Notes: a model not told the origin generated them from the sequence alone. A stretch of DNA of 64,000 nt from an uncultured Micrococcales bacterium (GCA_903909605.1 CAIVWH010000010.1:62001-126000), one strand, 5' to 3'; positions 43,593 through 55,540 are shown, counted from the first letter of the stretch. Numbers and translations are program-made.

Positions 43593-43976
43593 CTAGCTCA
43601 GAGCCCTGCGAATTGCTTCCAGCAGAAATGCCGGTTCGCTCTCAACCGTAACCACTGCAGAGATTCCTGCAGCCACGGCATTCTGCTCTAGCTCGACACT
43701 CGCATAGGGGGCACTCAGAATCATTGCCGGAACCTTTTGATCCGAGTCGATGTACGCCTTGGCGAGAGCAGTTGCGGTGGCAACGCCATCCAAGCCACGC
43801 AATCGCTGGTCAATCAGGATCACGTCGATCAGCAACTCTGGCAGCTCTTCAATCGCCTTCAGCGCGCTTGCCTGTTCGTAGACAATCAATAAATCCGGCT
43901 GGCTATCTATTAGTAGCCGCTTGCCGGCAATGATTAGCGGATCGCCATCGAGTATCGCGACTCGAAAAAGGCTCAA
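43593..43976 (-). CDS. Stand-alone receiver-domain protein, degenerate
   Basis: This 127-residue protein consists of only a response-regulator receiver domain, with no DNA-binding or other output domain. The acidic pocket (Asp10, Asp12), phosphoacceptor Asp56 (LIDQRLRGLDG) and Ser88 (ILSAP) are present. The conserved lysine normally found eight residues after the GA turn is replaced by Val111 (ISAVVTVESEP), which should weaken phosphorylation-dependent switching. Start TTG at 43976 overlaps the stop of the upstream kinase-like gene (TTGA), so the pair is coupled. No obvious target is encoded next to it. Confidence 0.8.
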   Translation of the reverse strand: MSLFRVAILDGDPLIIAGKRLLIDSQPDLLIVYEQASALKAIEELPELLIDVILIDQRLRGLDGVATATALAKAYIDSDQKVPAMILSAPYASVELEQNAVAAGISAVVTVESEPAFLLEAIRRALS

Positions 43977-45208
43977 CGTGAAAGCTCCGGGAAAATCGCG
44001 GAGACGGTAAAACCAACGCCAGGCACACGGTTGGCTTCAATTGCACCACCGTAAAGCCCCGCACGTTCACGCATTGCCGTTATTCCTGCACCGGTGATGG
44101 TTTCCACAAGGGCCCTCTGGTCATCGGCGACTTCAAATCCGCCTCCAATAAGGCCAGCCTTTCGGTTTGCAACCTCTACCCCGTTGTCCTTGACCAACAC
44201 CTGCAGGCCAGCTTCGCTCCAGATGAAGTCGATGCTCACGTCGGCTCCGTGTGGAACGTGGACTTGGATGTTTTCTAACGCGTCGAACACGATTCGGTAT
44301 ATAGCAAGCTCCAGCCCCTCTTCTAGAGGCAGCTTCTTGCCGAGGTGGTTCAGGTTGATGTTGTAGCCCAGCTCGCGGTAAAGCGGAATCAGTGGGTCCA
44401 GGTCTGCGATTCCGGGCGGAGCCGCATTCACCTTGTCGAGCTTGTTGAGCATGTCGTAGAGGCGGCGCAATTCGATGTGCGCCTGTCGAGCACTCTGGCT
44501 TACCTGGCTCAAGGTTCGCTCTGCCAATTCTGACTCGCCGCGGAGAGCAAAAGTCGCACCGTCGGCAAGGCTCACCGCTGCGGTCAGCCTTTGAATCACC
44601 AGCTCGCTGATGTCCTTGGCAATTTCAAAGCGAGCATCCTGTTCGGCGATTTGCAGATTGAGCCTGGCTCGTTCGCGAAAGGCGACTACCTGATCGGTCG
44701 ATGTTCCTACGTGCCTCGCCCGCGTGATTGTCAGACGACCAATTAGGAACGCTGCAAACGAAGTTGCGATGACTAGGCCAAAACCAAAAAGCGCAACATT
44801 GAGTGCGGCGTTAGGGCCGTAGGTTTGAACTTCGAAAACACCGAGGCCAGAGACGAACACCAACTTGCTCACCAGGGCGATGCCGGCAACAACGGCAACT
44901 CCGAGAGTGATTAGCGACCAAAGCCGAGACCCAAATGCAGCAACCATCGCGATAACACACAACGTGATGCCACCGGCGAAGCCGGGCTTCACACCTAAAA
45001 ACAAGTTGCCTGCTGCGGCCAACACGATTGCGATTACCGCGGCCCAATCGCGTAACCGGGCGGCGAACAAGCCCGCTGCCAGAATCGCGGCGGGGATGAG
45101 ACTCGCTGGGCCATTGATTGCCAGGTCAAGGCCGCCGAAGCCGAAAAAAGCCGCGAGGGAGATGTATGCGCTCGATTTGAGGACGTTGCGCTGGATCCAA
45201 AGCAACAT
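43973..45208 (-). CDS. Histidine-kinase-like membrane protein lacking the phosphoacceptor histidine
   Basis: The 411-residue product has six or so N-terminal hydrophobic helices (about 12-160), a helical dimerisation region (about 180-255), and a C-terminal HATPase domain resembling the NarL-partner (HisKA_3) kinases. In that family the H-box reads like ELHDVVAHxL; here the aligned segment is AKDISELVIQRL, placing Ser201 where the His should be. The ATPase part still has an N-box (DALENIQVHV), G1 box (DNG, about 341-343) and G2 box (GAGITAMRERAGLYGG). It may bind ATP without phosphorylating itself. ATG at 45208 follows GGAGG. It is coupled to the receiver-only protein. Confidence 0.85.
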   Translation of the reverse strand: MLLWIQRNVLKSSAYISLAAFFGFGGLDLAINGPASLIPAAILAAGLFAARLRDWAAVIAIVLAAAGNLFLGVKPGFAGGITLCVIAMVAAFGSRLWSLITLGVAVVAGIALVSKLVFVSGLGVFEVQTYGPNAALNVALFGFGLVIATSFAAFLIGRLTITRARHVGTSTDQVVAFRERARLNLQIAEQDARFEIAKDISELVIQRLTAAVSLADGATFALRGESELAERTLSQVSQSARQAHIELRRLYDMLNKLDKVNAAPPGIADLDPLIPLYRELGYNINLNHLGKKLPLEEGLELAIYRIVFDALENIQVHVPHGADVSIDFIWSEAGLQVLVKDNGVEVANRKAGLIGGGFEVADDQRALVETITGAGITAMRERAGLYGGAIEANRVPGVGFTVSAIFPELSR

Positions 45209-45266
45209 TGCAACCTCCGAATTGTGGTGCCTGAGGCGCCTTTGGGGCTGGGAACCGCCTAAAAAG

Positions 45267-45342
45267 TGGCTCCCCGGCTTGGACTCGAACCAAGAACCTA
45301 TCGGTTAACAGCCGATTGCTCTGCCAATTGAGCTACCGAGGA
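45267..45342 (-). tRNA. tRNA-Asn(GTT)
   Basis: The 76-nt tRNA starts TCCTCGG at 45342. The anticodon loop CTGTTAA gives GTT (asparagine); the T arm has GGTTCGAGT; the acceptor partner is CCGGGGA, discriminator G, and the CCA end is encoded in the gene, unlike the two other tRNAs in this window. Confidence 0.95.
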
Positions 45343-45401
45343 ATGCTTACGCAGTCACCAATGCTAACAAAGAACGGCGGGGAAAACCAAACAGGCTTGG
45401 G

Positions 45402-46316
45402 CTAATAGCCGAGTTCCGGACTGACCAGGCCAACCAGGGGCCTACCGGCAATAAAGGCTCTGACGTTCTCATCGATGCGCTTACTAAACAAGCCCACGAC
45501 CTGGGCTGGCGTATCGGCGGTGTGCGGAGTGATGATCACGTTCTTGGTGCTCCAGAGGCGGTGTCCATCGGGAAGCGGTTCGGGGTCGGTCACGTCTACC
45601 CCGGCACCGGCAATGGTTTCGTTTTCGAGGGCTCGGATGAGCGCATCCGTGTCGACGATAGGCCCGCGTGCGATGTTCACCAGGTAGGCGGTCGGCTTCA
45701 TGATGGCAAACCGGGCATCGTCAAATAGCCCGCGAGTCTGATCGGTCAAGGCAGAAGCGAGCACAACGAAATCTGCGCTGGGCAGAAGCGAGTCGAGCTG
45801 TTCGAAACCAAAGACGTTTGCCCCGGTCATCGGAGCCACGTGCTTGCGCACGACGTTGACGGTGGTGTTAAAGGCAGCCAGCAGGTTGAGCAACTCTTCG
45901 GTGATTCCTCCGCCGCCGACAATCAGAATCTCAGAGTCGTAGAGACTCACCGCAAACTTGTCGCCCCAGGTTTTGGCGCGAACTCGCTCCGGGATTTTTC
46001 TTGCCAGTGCAAGACAAAGGGTCAGTGCATGCTCGGCAACCGGCCGTCGATAACTGCCCTTTGCCGAGGTAAATGTGACCGGGAGATTCAGGCTCTGCTG
46101 GAACGCATCTACACCCGCGAATGGAAGTTGGACCCATTCGAGCTGAGGATTGGCGCGCACAGTCTCGTCGAGCTCGTGTGGCTTCGAGTAATCCGTCCAG
46201 ATCATGGCGGCGACATCCGGGCCAAGCGGGGCAACCTGACCACCGGCTGCCAAGACCGCGGCCTCATAGGCCGCGTTTGAGTGTGGTGCGATTGCAACCT
46301 TGCTTCGATTAACCAT
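45402..46316 (-). CDS. D-isomer-specific 2-hydroxyacid dehydrogenase
   Basis: This 304-residue NAD(P)-dependent dehydrogenase has the Rossmann loop LIVGGGGITEELL (about residues 130-142). The catalytic Arg is in VNIARGPIVDTDAL, the Glu in DVTDPEPLPDGH and the His in ITPHTAD. The N-terminal catalytic half is short, as in glyoxylate/hydroxypyruvate reductase-like members, so the substrate is not fixed. ATG at 46316 is six bases after TACCCT, so it seems leaderless with its promoter inside the end of dnaG; the dnaG stop codon touches the same base. Confidence 0.9.
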   Translation of the reverse strand: MVNRSKVAIAPHSNAAYEAAVLAAGGQVAPLGPDVAAMIWTDYSKPHELDETVRANPQLEWVQLPFAGVDAFQQSLNLPVTFTSAKGSYRRPVAEHALTLCLALARKIPERVRAKTWGDKFAVSLYDSEILIVGGGGITEELLNLLAAFNTTVNVVRKHVAPMTGANVFGFEQLDSLLPSADFVVLASALTDQTRGLFDDARFAIMKPTAYLVNIARGPIVDTDALIRALENETIAGAGVDVTDPEPLPDGHRLWSTKNVIITPHTADTPAQVVGLFSKRIDENVRAFIAGRPLVGLVSPELGY

Positions 46317-48190
46317 CAGGAAAGGGTAGCCTCTCGACGCTCTTTTTCGATAGCGACCAGCTGGCGCTGAAGTTCGGCATAGGTTTGCGGTTCTAGGTCG
46401 GCATCGGTTCGACGCAGGGCAGCAAGCAGTTCGTTCTTTTCGCGCATCAGCACCGAGGCGGTGGCCTTTGAGATTACACCTCGACCGTAGCGAATCAGCC
46501 CATCCTGGTCGATTGCCGGCAGCTCTTTGCCTGCGACTTCGAGCAACACACCGTGCAGTTCGTCGGGCAAAGCACCCATGACCTCAGGCAAGAATCGCGC
46601 GGTGCCAAAGTGGTCGAGCGAGCTTTCAATTGCTGCACCGATGGCGATGTGAGTTGGAGCGCTAAAACCAGAGAGCACAATGCGAGCGGCTTGCTCTCGA
46701 GTGAACGACTCTGGCACTTGAATCAGAACCTCGAGCACCTGGCGCTCGAACATCTGGATTGGGTCTCGCAGATTCACCGCCGGGTATGCGCTCGGCTCGG
46801 CCCCCTCGTCAATCGGCGGAGGCACAAGCTGCTGGTCGCGACGAAGGCTGTTGACTGCATCCGAGCGCGATTGCTTTGCCGAGACCTCGACAAGGCCAGC
46901 AATTTCACCAACCTCTAGACCAACCCAACCGGCTAGCTCACGGATGTACGCGGGGCGCATTGCGGCATCGCGAATCGAGGAGATGACGGGAGCAGCAGCG
47001 CGAGCGGCGGCGACCCTGCCTTCGACGCTCGAGAGGTCGAACGGTGCGATTTTTTGCTTGAGCGCGAATTCGTAGATTGGCCTGCGCTTTGAAATCATCT
47101 CGACCACTGCCTCATCGCCGCGGGCACTGCGAAGATCGCACGGGTCGAGTCCATCTGGGCCGACGGCCACGAAAGTCTGAGCATTGAACTTGCCGCTGTC
47201 GTTATAGGCACGCATGGCAGCCTTCTGACCGGCCGCATCCGGGTCGAATGTGAAAATCACCTCGGCTGGCTTGGTGTCTGAGGTGAGCATTCGATTGAGA
47301 AGACGGATGTGATCATCGCCAAATGCTGTTCCACAGGTTGCCACCGCCGTGGTTATGCCAGCGAGGTGGCAAGCCATGACATCGGTGTAGCCCTCGACAA
47401 CCACTACCTGCTGCTGTTTCGAGATTTCTTTCTTGGCTAGGTCGATTCCGTAGAGCACCTGTGACTTGTGATAGACGAGAGTGTCTGACGAGTTCAGATA
47501 TTTCGGGCCGTTGTCATCGTCGAAGAGTTTGCGAGCGCCGAAGCCAATTACGGCATTGGCCGCATCACGGATAGGCCAAATCAATCGACCACGGAACTTG
47601 TCGTAAAAGCCACGGTCACCCTTGGTTACCAGGGCCGCAGCTAGCAACTCATCGTCGGTGAAGCCGGTTGACTTTAGGTGGTTGTAGAGCTCACTCCAGG
47701 CCTTGGGGGCAAACCCAATGCCGAAGTGTTCGGCAGCGGCTCGATCGAAACCCCGGCCCTTCAAGAAGTCTCGGCCAACCTCAGATTCTGGCTTCGGCAG
47801 CTGCTGCTGGTAGAACTCGGCGGCAGCGAGGTTGGCTGCAAGAATGCGATTGCGAAGTCCGTGATCGACCTGCTGACCGCCGCCCTCCTCGTAGGTCAAC
47901 TGAAAGGAGATGCGGCCGGCGAGCTTTTCGATTGCCTCGGTGAAGGTGAGCTTCTCAAGCTGCTGCACGAACTTGATGGCATCGCCACCCTCGCCACAAC
48001 CAAAGCACTTGTAAAAACCATCGCTTGGTCGAACCGTGAAAGACGGCGACTTTTCGTCATGAAACGGGCAAAGCCCCTTCAGTGAACCGACCCCTGCTGG
48101 CTTCAGTTGAACGTATTCGCCAACCAAATCGGCAATATTGGTGCGCGCCTTCACTTCTTCAATGTCGCGCGCGCGGATCTTGCCAGCCAT
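46316..48190 (-). CDS. dnaG: DNA primase
   Basis: This 624-residue enzyme makes RNA primers at the replication fork. The N-terminal zinc-binding domain has Cys41, His44, Cys62 and Cys65 (CPFHDEKSP and CFGCGEGGD). The catalytic core holds the TOPRIM motifs VVVEGYTDVMACH and FDPDAAGQKA. The C-terminal helicase-binding region is present. ATG at 48190 stands seven bases after TAGGAT, another leaderless-type start. It follows dgt, the usual actinobacterial order. Confidence 0.97.
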   Translation of the reverse strand: MAGKIRARDIEEVKARTNIADLVGEYVQLKPAGVGSLKGLCPFHDEKSPSFTVRPSDGFYKCFGCGEGGDAIKFVQQLEKLTFTEAIEKLAGRISFQLTYEEGGGQQVDHGLRNRILAANLAAAEFYQQQLPKPESEVGRDFLKGRGFDRAAAEHFGIGFAPKAWSELYNHLKSTGFTDDELLAAALVTKGDRGFYDKFRGRLIWPIRDAANAVIGFGARKLFDDDNGPKYLNSSDTLVYHKSQVLYGIDLAKKEISKQQQVVVVEGYTDVMACHLAGITTAVATCGTAFGDDHIRLLNRMLTSDTKPAEVIFTFDPDAAGQKAAMRAYNDSGKFNAQTFVAVGPDGLDPCDLRSARGDEAVVEMISKRRPIYEFALKQKIAPFDLSSVEGRVAAARAAAPVISSIRDAAMRPAYIRELAGWVGLEVGEIAGLVEVSAKQSRSDAVNSLRRDQQLVPPPIDEGAEPSAYPAVNLRDPIQMFERQVLEVLIQVPESFTREQAARIVLSGFSAPTHIAIGAAIESSLDHFGTARFLPEVMGALPDELHGVLLEVAGKELPAIDQDGLIRYGRGVISKATASVLMREKNELLAALRRTDADLEPQTYAELQRQLVAIEKERREATLS

Positions 48191-48235
48191 GCCACTAATC
48201 CTAGGTTGTGAAGAAGACGCGGGCCGGTCGGTTCG

Positions 48236-49495
48236 CTAAGCGCAAAGCAGGGCGTGCCAGGCCAGAGCCGATTGGTCGGTTAGCGATGCCACCTGGTCAA
48301 CAATTACCCGGTGCTGCTTCGCCTCGTCGCCGGCCTGCTGCCAGGCATGCGTGCAGTAAGGGTCGAGGTTTTGCCCGTTCTTAGCCAACAGAGCATCGGC
48401 AAGCTCGGTCAGCTGCTGGCGCTGACGTTCGTAGTAGCCGCGGCGCGATTCATGATTCATTAGGAACACCGCAACAATTCCCTTGAGCACGGCTATCTCG
48501 GCAAGAACTCGTTGAGGCACCACGAGCGAAGCCTGGTAGCGAGTTAGCTCGCCGCTGTGAGCCGCGAGAGTTTGAGCAGTGGTGTCTAGAACGAAACTGC
48601 CGATGAAAGAAGAGGTCAAGTTTTTCAAAGCACCGAGGTCACGGCTCGATCCGTCGTATGCGGTCAGCCAATAGTCGTTGGCCTCGAGTGCAAGCAGCGC
48701 CTCAGTCATCTCATCGTTACCGAAGGCTCCACCGCTCCAATTTGAAATCTGAGACAAAACATCGTCGCGCTGGCGCAAATCGGCGAGCTGCTCTGGCAAC
48801 AGATGTCCGCTGACTATCGCGTCTTCGAAGTCGTGAATCGAATAGGCAACGTCATCGGCGAAGTCCATGACCTGCGCCTCGATGCATTTGCGGTTTCCGG
48901 CCGCACCCTCGCGCATCCAACGGAAGACATCGAGATCATCCTGGTATACACCGAATTTGATGTTCATGTCTGTCGCGGCGTCGAGCGGTGTGGCTTCGCC
49001 CCGGGTCCAGGGGTACTTGCAGGTGGCGTCAAGCGATGCGCGAGTTAGGTTTAGCCCGAGTGAGCGACCGTCTTGGGCGAAGACCTTGGGTTCGATGCGA
49101 GTCAGCAGTCGAAGTGTCTGAGCATTGCCCTCGAAGCCGCCGATGTTTTGCGCCCAGAGGTTCAGTGCGGTCTCGCCATTGTGCCCAAACGGCGGATGCC
49201 CGAGATCGTGCGCTAGGCAAGCCATGTCGACGACCTCTGGGTTGAGGCCAAGCTCGGCGCCCATCTCTCGGCCGACTTGAGCAACCTCAAGTGAGTGAGT
49301 TAAACGTGTGCGGGCGAAATCGCCGCTTGACGGTGAGAGAACCTGGGTCTTGGCGCCAAGCCGGCGCAGAGCACTAGAGTGCAGCACGCGGGCACGGTCG
49401 CGAGCGAACTCGCCACGCTTGGTGTTAGCGCTGCGGCTTTCTGGCAGGAAGCGTTCGCGGTCGAAGTCGGAATAGCCTGGCTCTAGCGGTTCCAT
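48236..49495 (-). CDS. dgt: Deoxyguanosinetriphosphate triphosphohydrolase-like protein
   Basis: This 419-residue HD-domain hydrolase is expected to release triphosphate from dNTPs and so control the nucleotide pool. Metal-binding residues are His67 (RLTHSLEVAQ), His96-Asp97 (CLAHDLGHPPFGHNGE) and a later Asp in MDFADDVAYSIHDFED. ATG at 49495 immediately follows the dusB stop. It lies between dusB and dnaG as in mycobacteria, linking nucleotide supply to replication. Confidence 0.94.
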   Translation of the reverse strand: MEPLEPGYSDFDRERFLPESRSANTKRGEFARDRARVLHSSALRRLGAKTQVLSPSSGDFARTRLTHSLEVAQVGREMGAELGLNPEVVDMACLAHDLGHPPFGHNGETALNLWAQNIGGFEGNAQTLRLLTRIEPKVFAQDGRSLGLNLTRASLDATCKYPWTRGEATPLDAATDMNIKFGVYQDDLDVFRWMREGAAGNRKCIEAQVMDFADDVAYSIHDFEDAIVSGHLLPEQLADLRQRDDVLSQISNWSGGAFGNDEMTEALLALEANDYWLTAYDGSSRDLGALKNLTSSFIGSFVLDTTAQTLAAHSGELTRYQASLVVPQRVLAEIAVLKGIVAVFLMNHESRRGYYERQRQQLTELADALLAKNGQNLDPYCTHAWQQAGDEAKQHRVIVDQVASLTDQSALAWHALLCA

Positions 49496-50671
49496 CTATC
49501 CACCTGACACATTCAACTCGGCGTCCAACAGCATTCGGGCATCGCCCGCATCGAGACTCTGCGACTCTAGCCAGCGATCGGGCAAACTGCACGACTTAAC
49601 CCCACCCTGACGACCCCTTGGCCCTTCAGCCTCTTCACCGGGATACGGTGCAGACCAGTCGATGGTCGCCAGGATTTCATCCATCTGCTTAAGTGATTGA
49701 ACCTGGGCAAGCGCGGCACGGAATTCGCCACCTACCGGATAGCCCTTGAAGTACCAGGCAACGTGCTTTCGAATGTCTCGGCAAGCGTGGTCTTCGTTCT
49801 CGAAGTATTCGACAAGCAACTCGGCGTGACGCTTGAAGGCTTGTGCGACCTCGCCAAGGGTCGGCTGAACTAAATCAATTGCTGCATTTGAATTTGGGTC
49901 GCGCTGATATTCGTCGAATGCCTTTTGTAAATCGGAGAATAGCCAGGGCCGCCCAAGGCAGCCACGCCCGACCACAACACCGTCTACTCCGGTCTGACGC
50001 ATCATTCGAATCGCATCGGCAGCGCTCCAGATGTCGCCGTTGCCGAGCACCTGCACATCCGGCAGGGCCTCACGCAAGTCAGCAATTGCATTCCAGTCGG
50101 CTTCGCCCGAGTAATAATCACTGGCGGTTCTGCCGTGAAGCGCGATAGCCGTTACCCCTGCATCACGAGCAATCTTGCCGGCGTCCAGGTAGGTCAGGTG
50201 CTCGGCGTCGATACCCTTGCGCATCTTTACGGTCAACGGGATCTCGCCGGCTGCTCTCACGGCCTGCTGAACTATCGCCTCGAATAGATCGCGCTTCCAA
50301 GGCAGGGCCGCACCGCCACCCTTGCGGGTCACCTTCGGCACCGGGCAGCCGAAGTTGAGGTCAATGTGGTCAGCCTTGTCCTCATCGACAAGAAGCTTCA
50401 CAGCACGAGCTATGGTTGCCGGGTCGACGCCGTAAAGCTGAACGCTGCGAATTTCTTCGCTTGGATGGTGTCCAATAATTCGAAGTGACCCCTCGGTCTG
50501 CTCGACCAGCGCGCGTGAGGTAACCATCTCGCTGACATAAAGGCCGCCGCCGAATTCGCGGCAGAGCCGGCGAAACGCCGTATTGGTTATGCCGGCCATC
50601 GGCGCCAGCACAACCGGCGTCTTGATTGCCAACTTGCCGTACTGCAGCGCAGCGCGGCCCTCACCCGTCAT
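49496..50671 (-). CDS. dusB: tRNA-dihydrouridine synthase, DusB-like
   Basis: This 391-residue FMN enzyme reduces uridine to dihydrouridine in tRNA D loops. The N-terminal barrel begins VLAPMAGITNTAFRRLCREFG; the catalytic Cys lies in NFGCPVPKVTRKGGGAALP; FMN-phosphate contacts are in VGRGCLGRPWLF. The C-terminal helical domain is followed by a short tail. ATG at 50671 is 3 bp after the glyQS stop codon. Confidence 0.95.
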   Translation of the reverse strand: MTGEGRAALQYGKLAIKTPVVLAPMAGITNTAFRRLCREFGGGLYVSEMVTSRALVEQTEGSLRIIGHHPSEEIRSVQLYGVDPATIARAVKLLVDEDKADHIDLNFGCPVPKVTRKGGGAALPWKRDLFEAIVQQAVRAAGEIPLTVKMRKGIDAEHLTYLDAGKIARDAGVTAIALHGRTASDYYSGEADWNAIADLREALPDVQVLGNGDIWSAADAIRMMRQTGVDGVVVGRGCLGRPWLFSDLQKAFDEYQRDPNSNAAIDLVQPTLGEVAQAFKRHAELLVEYFENEDHACRDIRKHVAWYFKGYPVGGEFRAALAQVQSLKQMDEILATIDWSAPYPGEEAEGPRGRQGGVKSCSLPDRWLESQSLDAGDARMLLDAELNVSGG

Positions 50672-50674
50672 CGA

Positions 50675-52054
50675 CTAGCCAACCAACTTCGCTGCCAGGT
50701 AGCCGCGCAGGCTAGAAAGCGAGACGCGCTCCTGAGACATCGTGTCGCGCTCGCGCACGGTGACTGCCTGGTCTTCGAGCGAATCGAAGTCGACGGTGAC
50801 ACAGAACGGCGTGCCGATCTCATCCTGGCGACGGTAGCGACGACCGATTGCACCCGAGTCATCGAAGTCGATGTTCCAGTGCCCGCGCAGCTCTTGCGCA
50901 AGGTCACGAGCAACTGGCGATAAGTCTTCGTTGCGAGATAGCGGCAGAACTGCAACCTTGATTGGAGCCAGTCGGTAATCGAGCCGCAAGACGGTGCGCA
51001 CATCCACGCCGCCTTTGGTGTTTGGCGCTTCGTCTTCTGCGTATGCATCAACTAGGAACGCCATTAGCGAGCGGGTCAAACCGGCCGCAGGTTCGATAAC
51101 GTATGGGGTCCAGCGTTCGCCCTTGGCCTGGTCGAAGTAGCTCAGGTCTACACCCGACTCCTTAGAGTGAACAGTCAGGTCGTAATCGGTGCGGTTCGCG
51201 ATACCTTCAAGCTCGCCGAACTCGCTGCCCTGGAAACCGAACTTGTATTCGATGTCGACCGTGCGCTTCGAGTAGTGCGAAAGTTTTTCCTTCGGGTGCT
51301 CGAACAGACGCAGGTTGTCTGGGTTGATTCCCAGATCGGTATACCAGTCGTAACGAGTCTTGATCCAATAGTCGTGCCACTGCTCGTCGGTGCCAGGCTC
51401 AACGAAAAATTCCATTTCCATCTGCTCGAACTCTCGAGTTCTAAAGATGAAGTTACCTGGCGTGATTTCGTTACGGAAAGACTTTCCGATTTGACCGATG
51501 CCGAATGGTGGCTTCATACGAGCAGCGCCAAGAACATTGGCGAAGTTCACAAAGATGCCCTGTGCGGTCTCCGGGCGCAGGTAGTGCAGGCCAGACTCAT
51601 CCTCGATTGGGCCGAGGTAGGTCTTCAGCAAACCGTTGAACAACTTGGGCTCGGTCCAGATGTCTTTGTTGCCACAGGCTGGGCAAGCGATCTCGGCAAG
51701 CGACTGCGGTGCGCGACCCTTCTTTTCCTCGAATGCCTCTTCGAGGTGATCTGCGCGGAAACGCTTGTGGCAAGAGGTGCACTCAATCAGGGGGTCGACG
51801 AACTCGCGCACGTGCCCGGATGTCTCCCATACCTTGCGCGGCAAGATGACTGAAGAGTCGAGGCCGACAACATCCTCGCGACTGTTGACCATCGCCCGCC
51901 ACCACTGACGCTTGATGTTTTCCTTGAGCTCGACGCCGAGTGGTCCGTAGTCCCAGGCAGAGCGGGTTCCTCCGTAGATCTCGCCAGCCGGAAAGACAAA
52001 GCCGCGGCGCTTGGCGAGGGAGATAACTGAATCTAGACGGTTAGGGGTTGCCAT
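50675..52054 (-). CDS. glyQS: Glycyl-tRNA synthetase (alpha2 type)
   Basis: This 459-residue class II synthetase is of the single-chain type. Class II elements are seen: motif 2 [25 protein letters not shown] and motif 3 [15 protein letters not shown] zinc-like cysteine insertion near residue 60 ([10 protein letters not shown] ... CPACGNKD) is present. Start ATG at 52054 follows AGGAG; a longer in-frame start at 52078 would pass through that ribosome site. A small hairpin (52067-52084, TCGGG/CCCGA) sits just upstream of the ribosome site in a leader of about 70 nt; its role is unknown. Confidence 0.96.
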   Translation of the reverse strand: MATPNRLDSVISLAKRRGFVFPAGEIYGGTRSAWDYGPLGVELKENIKRQWWRAMVNSREDVVGLDSSVILPRKVWETSGHVREFVDPLIECTSCHKRFRADHLEEAFEEKKGRAPQSLAEIACPACGNKDIWTEPKLFNGLLKTYLGPIEDESGLHYLRPETAQGIFVNFANVLGAARMKPPFGIGQIGKSFRNEITPGNFIFRTREFEQMEMEFFVEPGTDEQWHDYWIKTRYDWYTDLGINPDNLRLFEHPKEKLSHYSKRTVDIEYKFGFQGSEFGELEGIANRTDYDLTVHSKESGVDLSYFDQAKGERWTPYVIEPAAGLTRSLMAFLVDAYAEDEAPNTKGGVDVRTVLRLDYRLAPIKVAVLPLSRNEDLSPVARDLAQELRGHWNIDFDDSGAIGRRYRRQDEIGTPFCVTVDFDSLEDQAVTVRERDTMSQERVSLSSLRGYLAAKLVG

Positions 52055-52127
52055 GAGCACTCCTATTCGGGCAACCATTCCCGAGGCACCGCCGGATGCA
52101 GTGCTGGTTGGTCGCGAAGTTCTAAGT

Positions 52128-52910
52128 CTAGTTTGACCGACTTCGTTTCGGCTTGTCTACTGCCCCACCGAATCGGCGAGAACGACCGCCGAATTGCCCA
52201 ATAGCGGCCCATAGGGTTGTGCGGTCAAAGTCGGGCCAAAGGGTGTCGACAAAGACCATCTCGGCGTATGCCGACTGCCAGAGCAAGAAGTTTGAAATGC
52301 GCTGCTCGCCGGATGAGCGAATGAACAGGTCGACATCGGGCAGCCAGTTACTCTGCAGAGCCGAGGCGATGGTCTTCTCGGTCACCTTGCCCGGGGTGAG
52401 CTCTCCGGCGGCCACCTTCCGGGTGATCTCGTTGACGGCATCCGTGATTTCGATTCGCGAACCGTAATTGACGCACATGGTCAAGGTAAGCGTCTTGTTC
52501 TTGCGGGTAAGTGCCTCGGCCTCTTGCAGGTCTTCGATCACGGTTGCCCAGAGCTTCGGGCGGCGGCCAGCCCAGCGAATGCGCACACCCCAGGAGTTGA
52601 ACTGGTCGCGGCGCCGGTGAATCACCTCGCGATTGAATCCCATCAGAAAACGCACTTCTTCGGGTGAACGCTTCCAGTTCTTGGTGGAGAAGGCAAAAAC
52701 TGTGAGGTATTCGACACCGGCCTCGATGCAACCAGCAACCACCTCGTTGAGCGAGGCCTCCCCGGCGCGGTGCCCCTCCACGCGAGTTAGTCCGCGCGAG
52801 TTTGCCCAGCGGCCATTGCCGTCCATCACTATTGCCACGTGCCTAGGAACTGCGTTGAATTTTGGAACTTTGACGCCAGTTTTTCTCACCGGTTGAAGTT
52901 CATTTGCCAT
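52128..52910 (-). CDS. uppS: Isoprenyl transferase (cis-prenyl diphosphate synthase)
   Basis: This 260-residue cytosolic enzyme condenses isopentenyl diphosphates into the polyprenyl diphosphate carrier for peptidoglycan synthesis. The catalytic Asp30 and diphosphate-binding residues are in [16 protein letters not shown]. The region [20 protein letters not shown], the [19 protein letters not shown] block and FVDTLWPDF are all intact. The start ATG at 52910 shares a base with the recO stop (TAATG); an earlier in-frame start at 52958 would overlap recO. Chain length is not predictable from sequence here. Confidence 0.95.
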   Translation of the reverse strand: MANELQPVRKTGVKVPKFNAVPRHVAIVMDGNGRWANSRGLTRVEGHRAGEASLNEVVAGCIEAGVEYLTVFAFSTKNWKRSPEEVRFLMGFNREVIHRRRDQFNSWGVRIRWAGRRPKLWATVIEDLQEAEALTRKNKTLTLTMCVNYGSRIEITDAVNEITRKVAAGELTPGKVTEKTIASALQSNWLPDVDLFIRSSGEQRISNFLLWQSAYAEMVFVDTLWPDFDRTTLWAAIGQFGGRSRRFGGAVDKPKRSRSN

Positions 52911-53632
52911 TAGTGCTCCACATGTTGCAAAGATTTGAGTCCGCGCTCGATGTGCCACTGCGCGTATGCGGCAACGATACCGCTTGCCGCCTGGGTGGTC
53001 TTTTCATCGGCCTCATCGGCAATCTGCCAGTCGCCCGCCAGCAGCGCGCCAAGTAATAGCGAGGTCTCGGCGCCGATCAGTGCGGCCCCCAATGGCTTGC
53101 ACTCTTCGCACACCACGCCGCCAACCTGAATCACAAAGGCTCGGTGCGAGCCCTGCTTTCCACAGCGCACGCACTCGACGAAGTTTGGCGCCCATCCGGC
53201 GATTGAAAGCGCGCGCAGCAGGTAGCTAGAGAGGATGTGCTGCGGGGAATGCTCTTTGGCAGCAAGCGAACGCAGCGCGCCAACCAATAAGAGGTATTGC
53301 TGCGGGGTCGCCATTTCGCCGGTGAGCCGCTCGGCCGTCTCGACCATGGCCGTGGCGGCGGTGTATGCGGCATAGTCTTCGACGATGCTTGCCCCGTAGG
53401 CCGAAAGCGTTTCGGCCTGACTCACGGTGTCGAGATTGCGGCCCTCGTAGAACTGCACATCGGCAACCATGAACGGCTCGAGTCGTGCGCCGAACTTGGA
53501 TGCGGTTCTGCGAACCCCCTTGGCAACGGCGCGCACCTGGCCGTGCGACTTGCTCAAAAAGGTGACGATGCGGTCGGCTTCACCCAGCTTGTGGGTGCGC
53601 AGCACTACTGCTTCGTCTCGGAATGTTGGCAC
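52910..53632 (-). CDS. recO: DNA repair protein RecO
   Basis: This 240-residue protein loads RecA onto gapped DNA together with RecR. The N-terminal OB fold begins [23 protein letters not shown]; the C-terminal helical domain contains a zinc-finger with ECVRCGKQG and VVCEECKP. Start GTG at 53632. It is coupled to uppS by a one-base overlap. The recO-leuA order is standard for Actinobacteria. Confidence 0.94.
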   Translation of the reverse strand: MPTFRDEAVVLRTHKLGEADRIVTFLSKSHGQVRAVAKGVRRTASKFGARLEPFMVADVQFYEGRNLDTVSQAETLSAYGASIVEDYAAYTAATAMVETAERLTGEMATPQQYLLLVGALRSLAAKEHSPQHILSSYLLRALSIAGWAPNFVECVRCGKQGSHRAFVIQVGGVVCEECKPLGAALIGAETSLLLGALLAGDWQIADEADEKTTQAASGIVAAYAQWHIERGLKSLQHVEH

Positions 53633-53694
53633 AGAACAAGTATTCGACAGGGAGGCGAAAATTCACGGATGCTCACGCAGGGCCTAGGTGGAAA

Positions 53695-55534
<1,840 letters not shown>

Positions 55535-55540
55535 CCTTTT

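Noticed and set aside
45240-45266. Hairpin-like AGGCG/CGCCT next to tRNA-Asn considered as a terminator
   Set aside because: The stem is only 5 bp with a long loop, and the T-run lies before rather than after it on the transcribed strand.
52055-52127. Possible T-box or glycine-responsive leader upstream of glyQS
   Set aside because: Only a weak 5-bp hairpin next to the ribosome site is seen; no T-box sequence and no glycine-riboswitch core is present in the ~70 nt.
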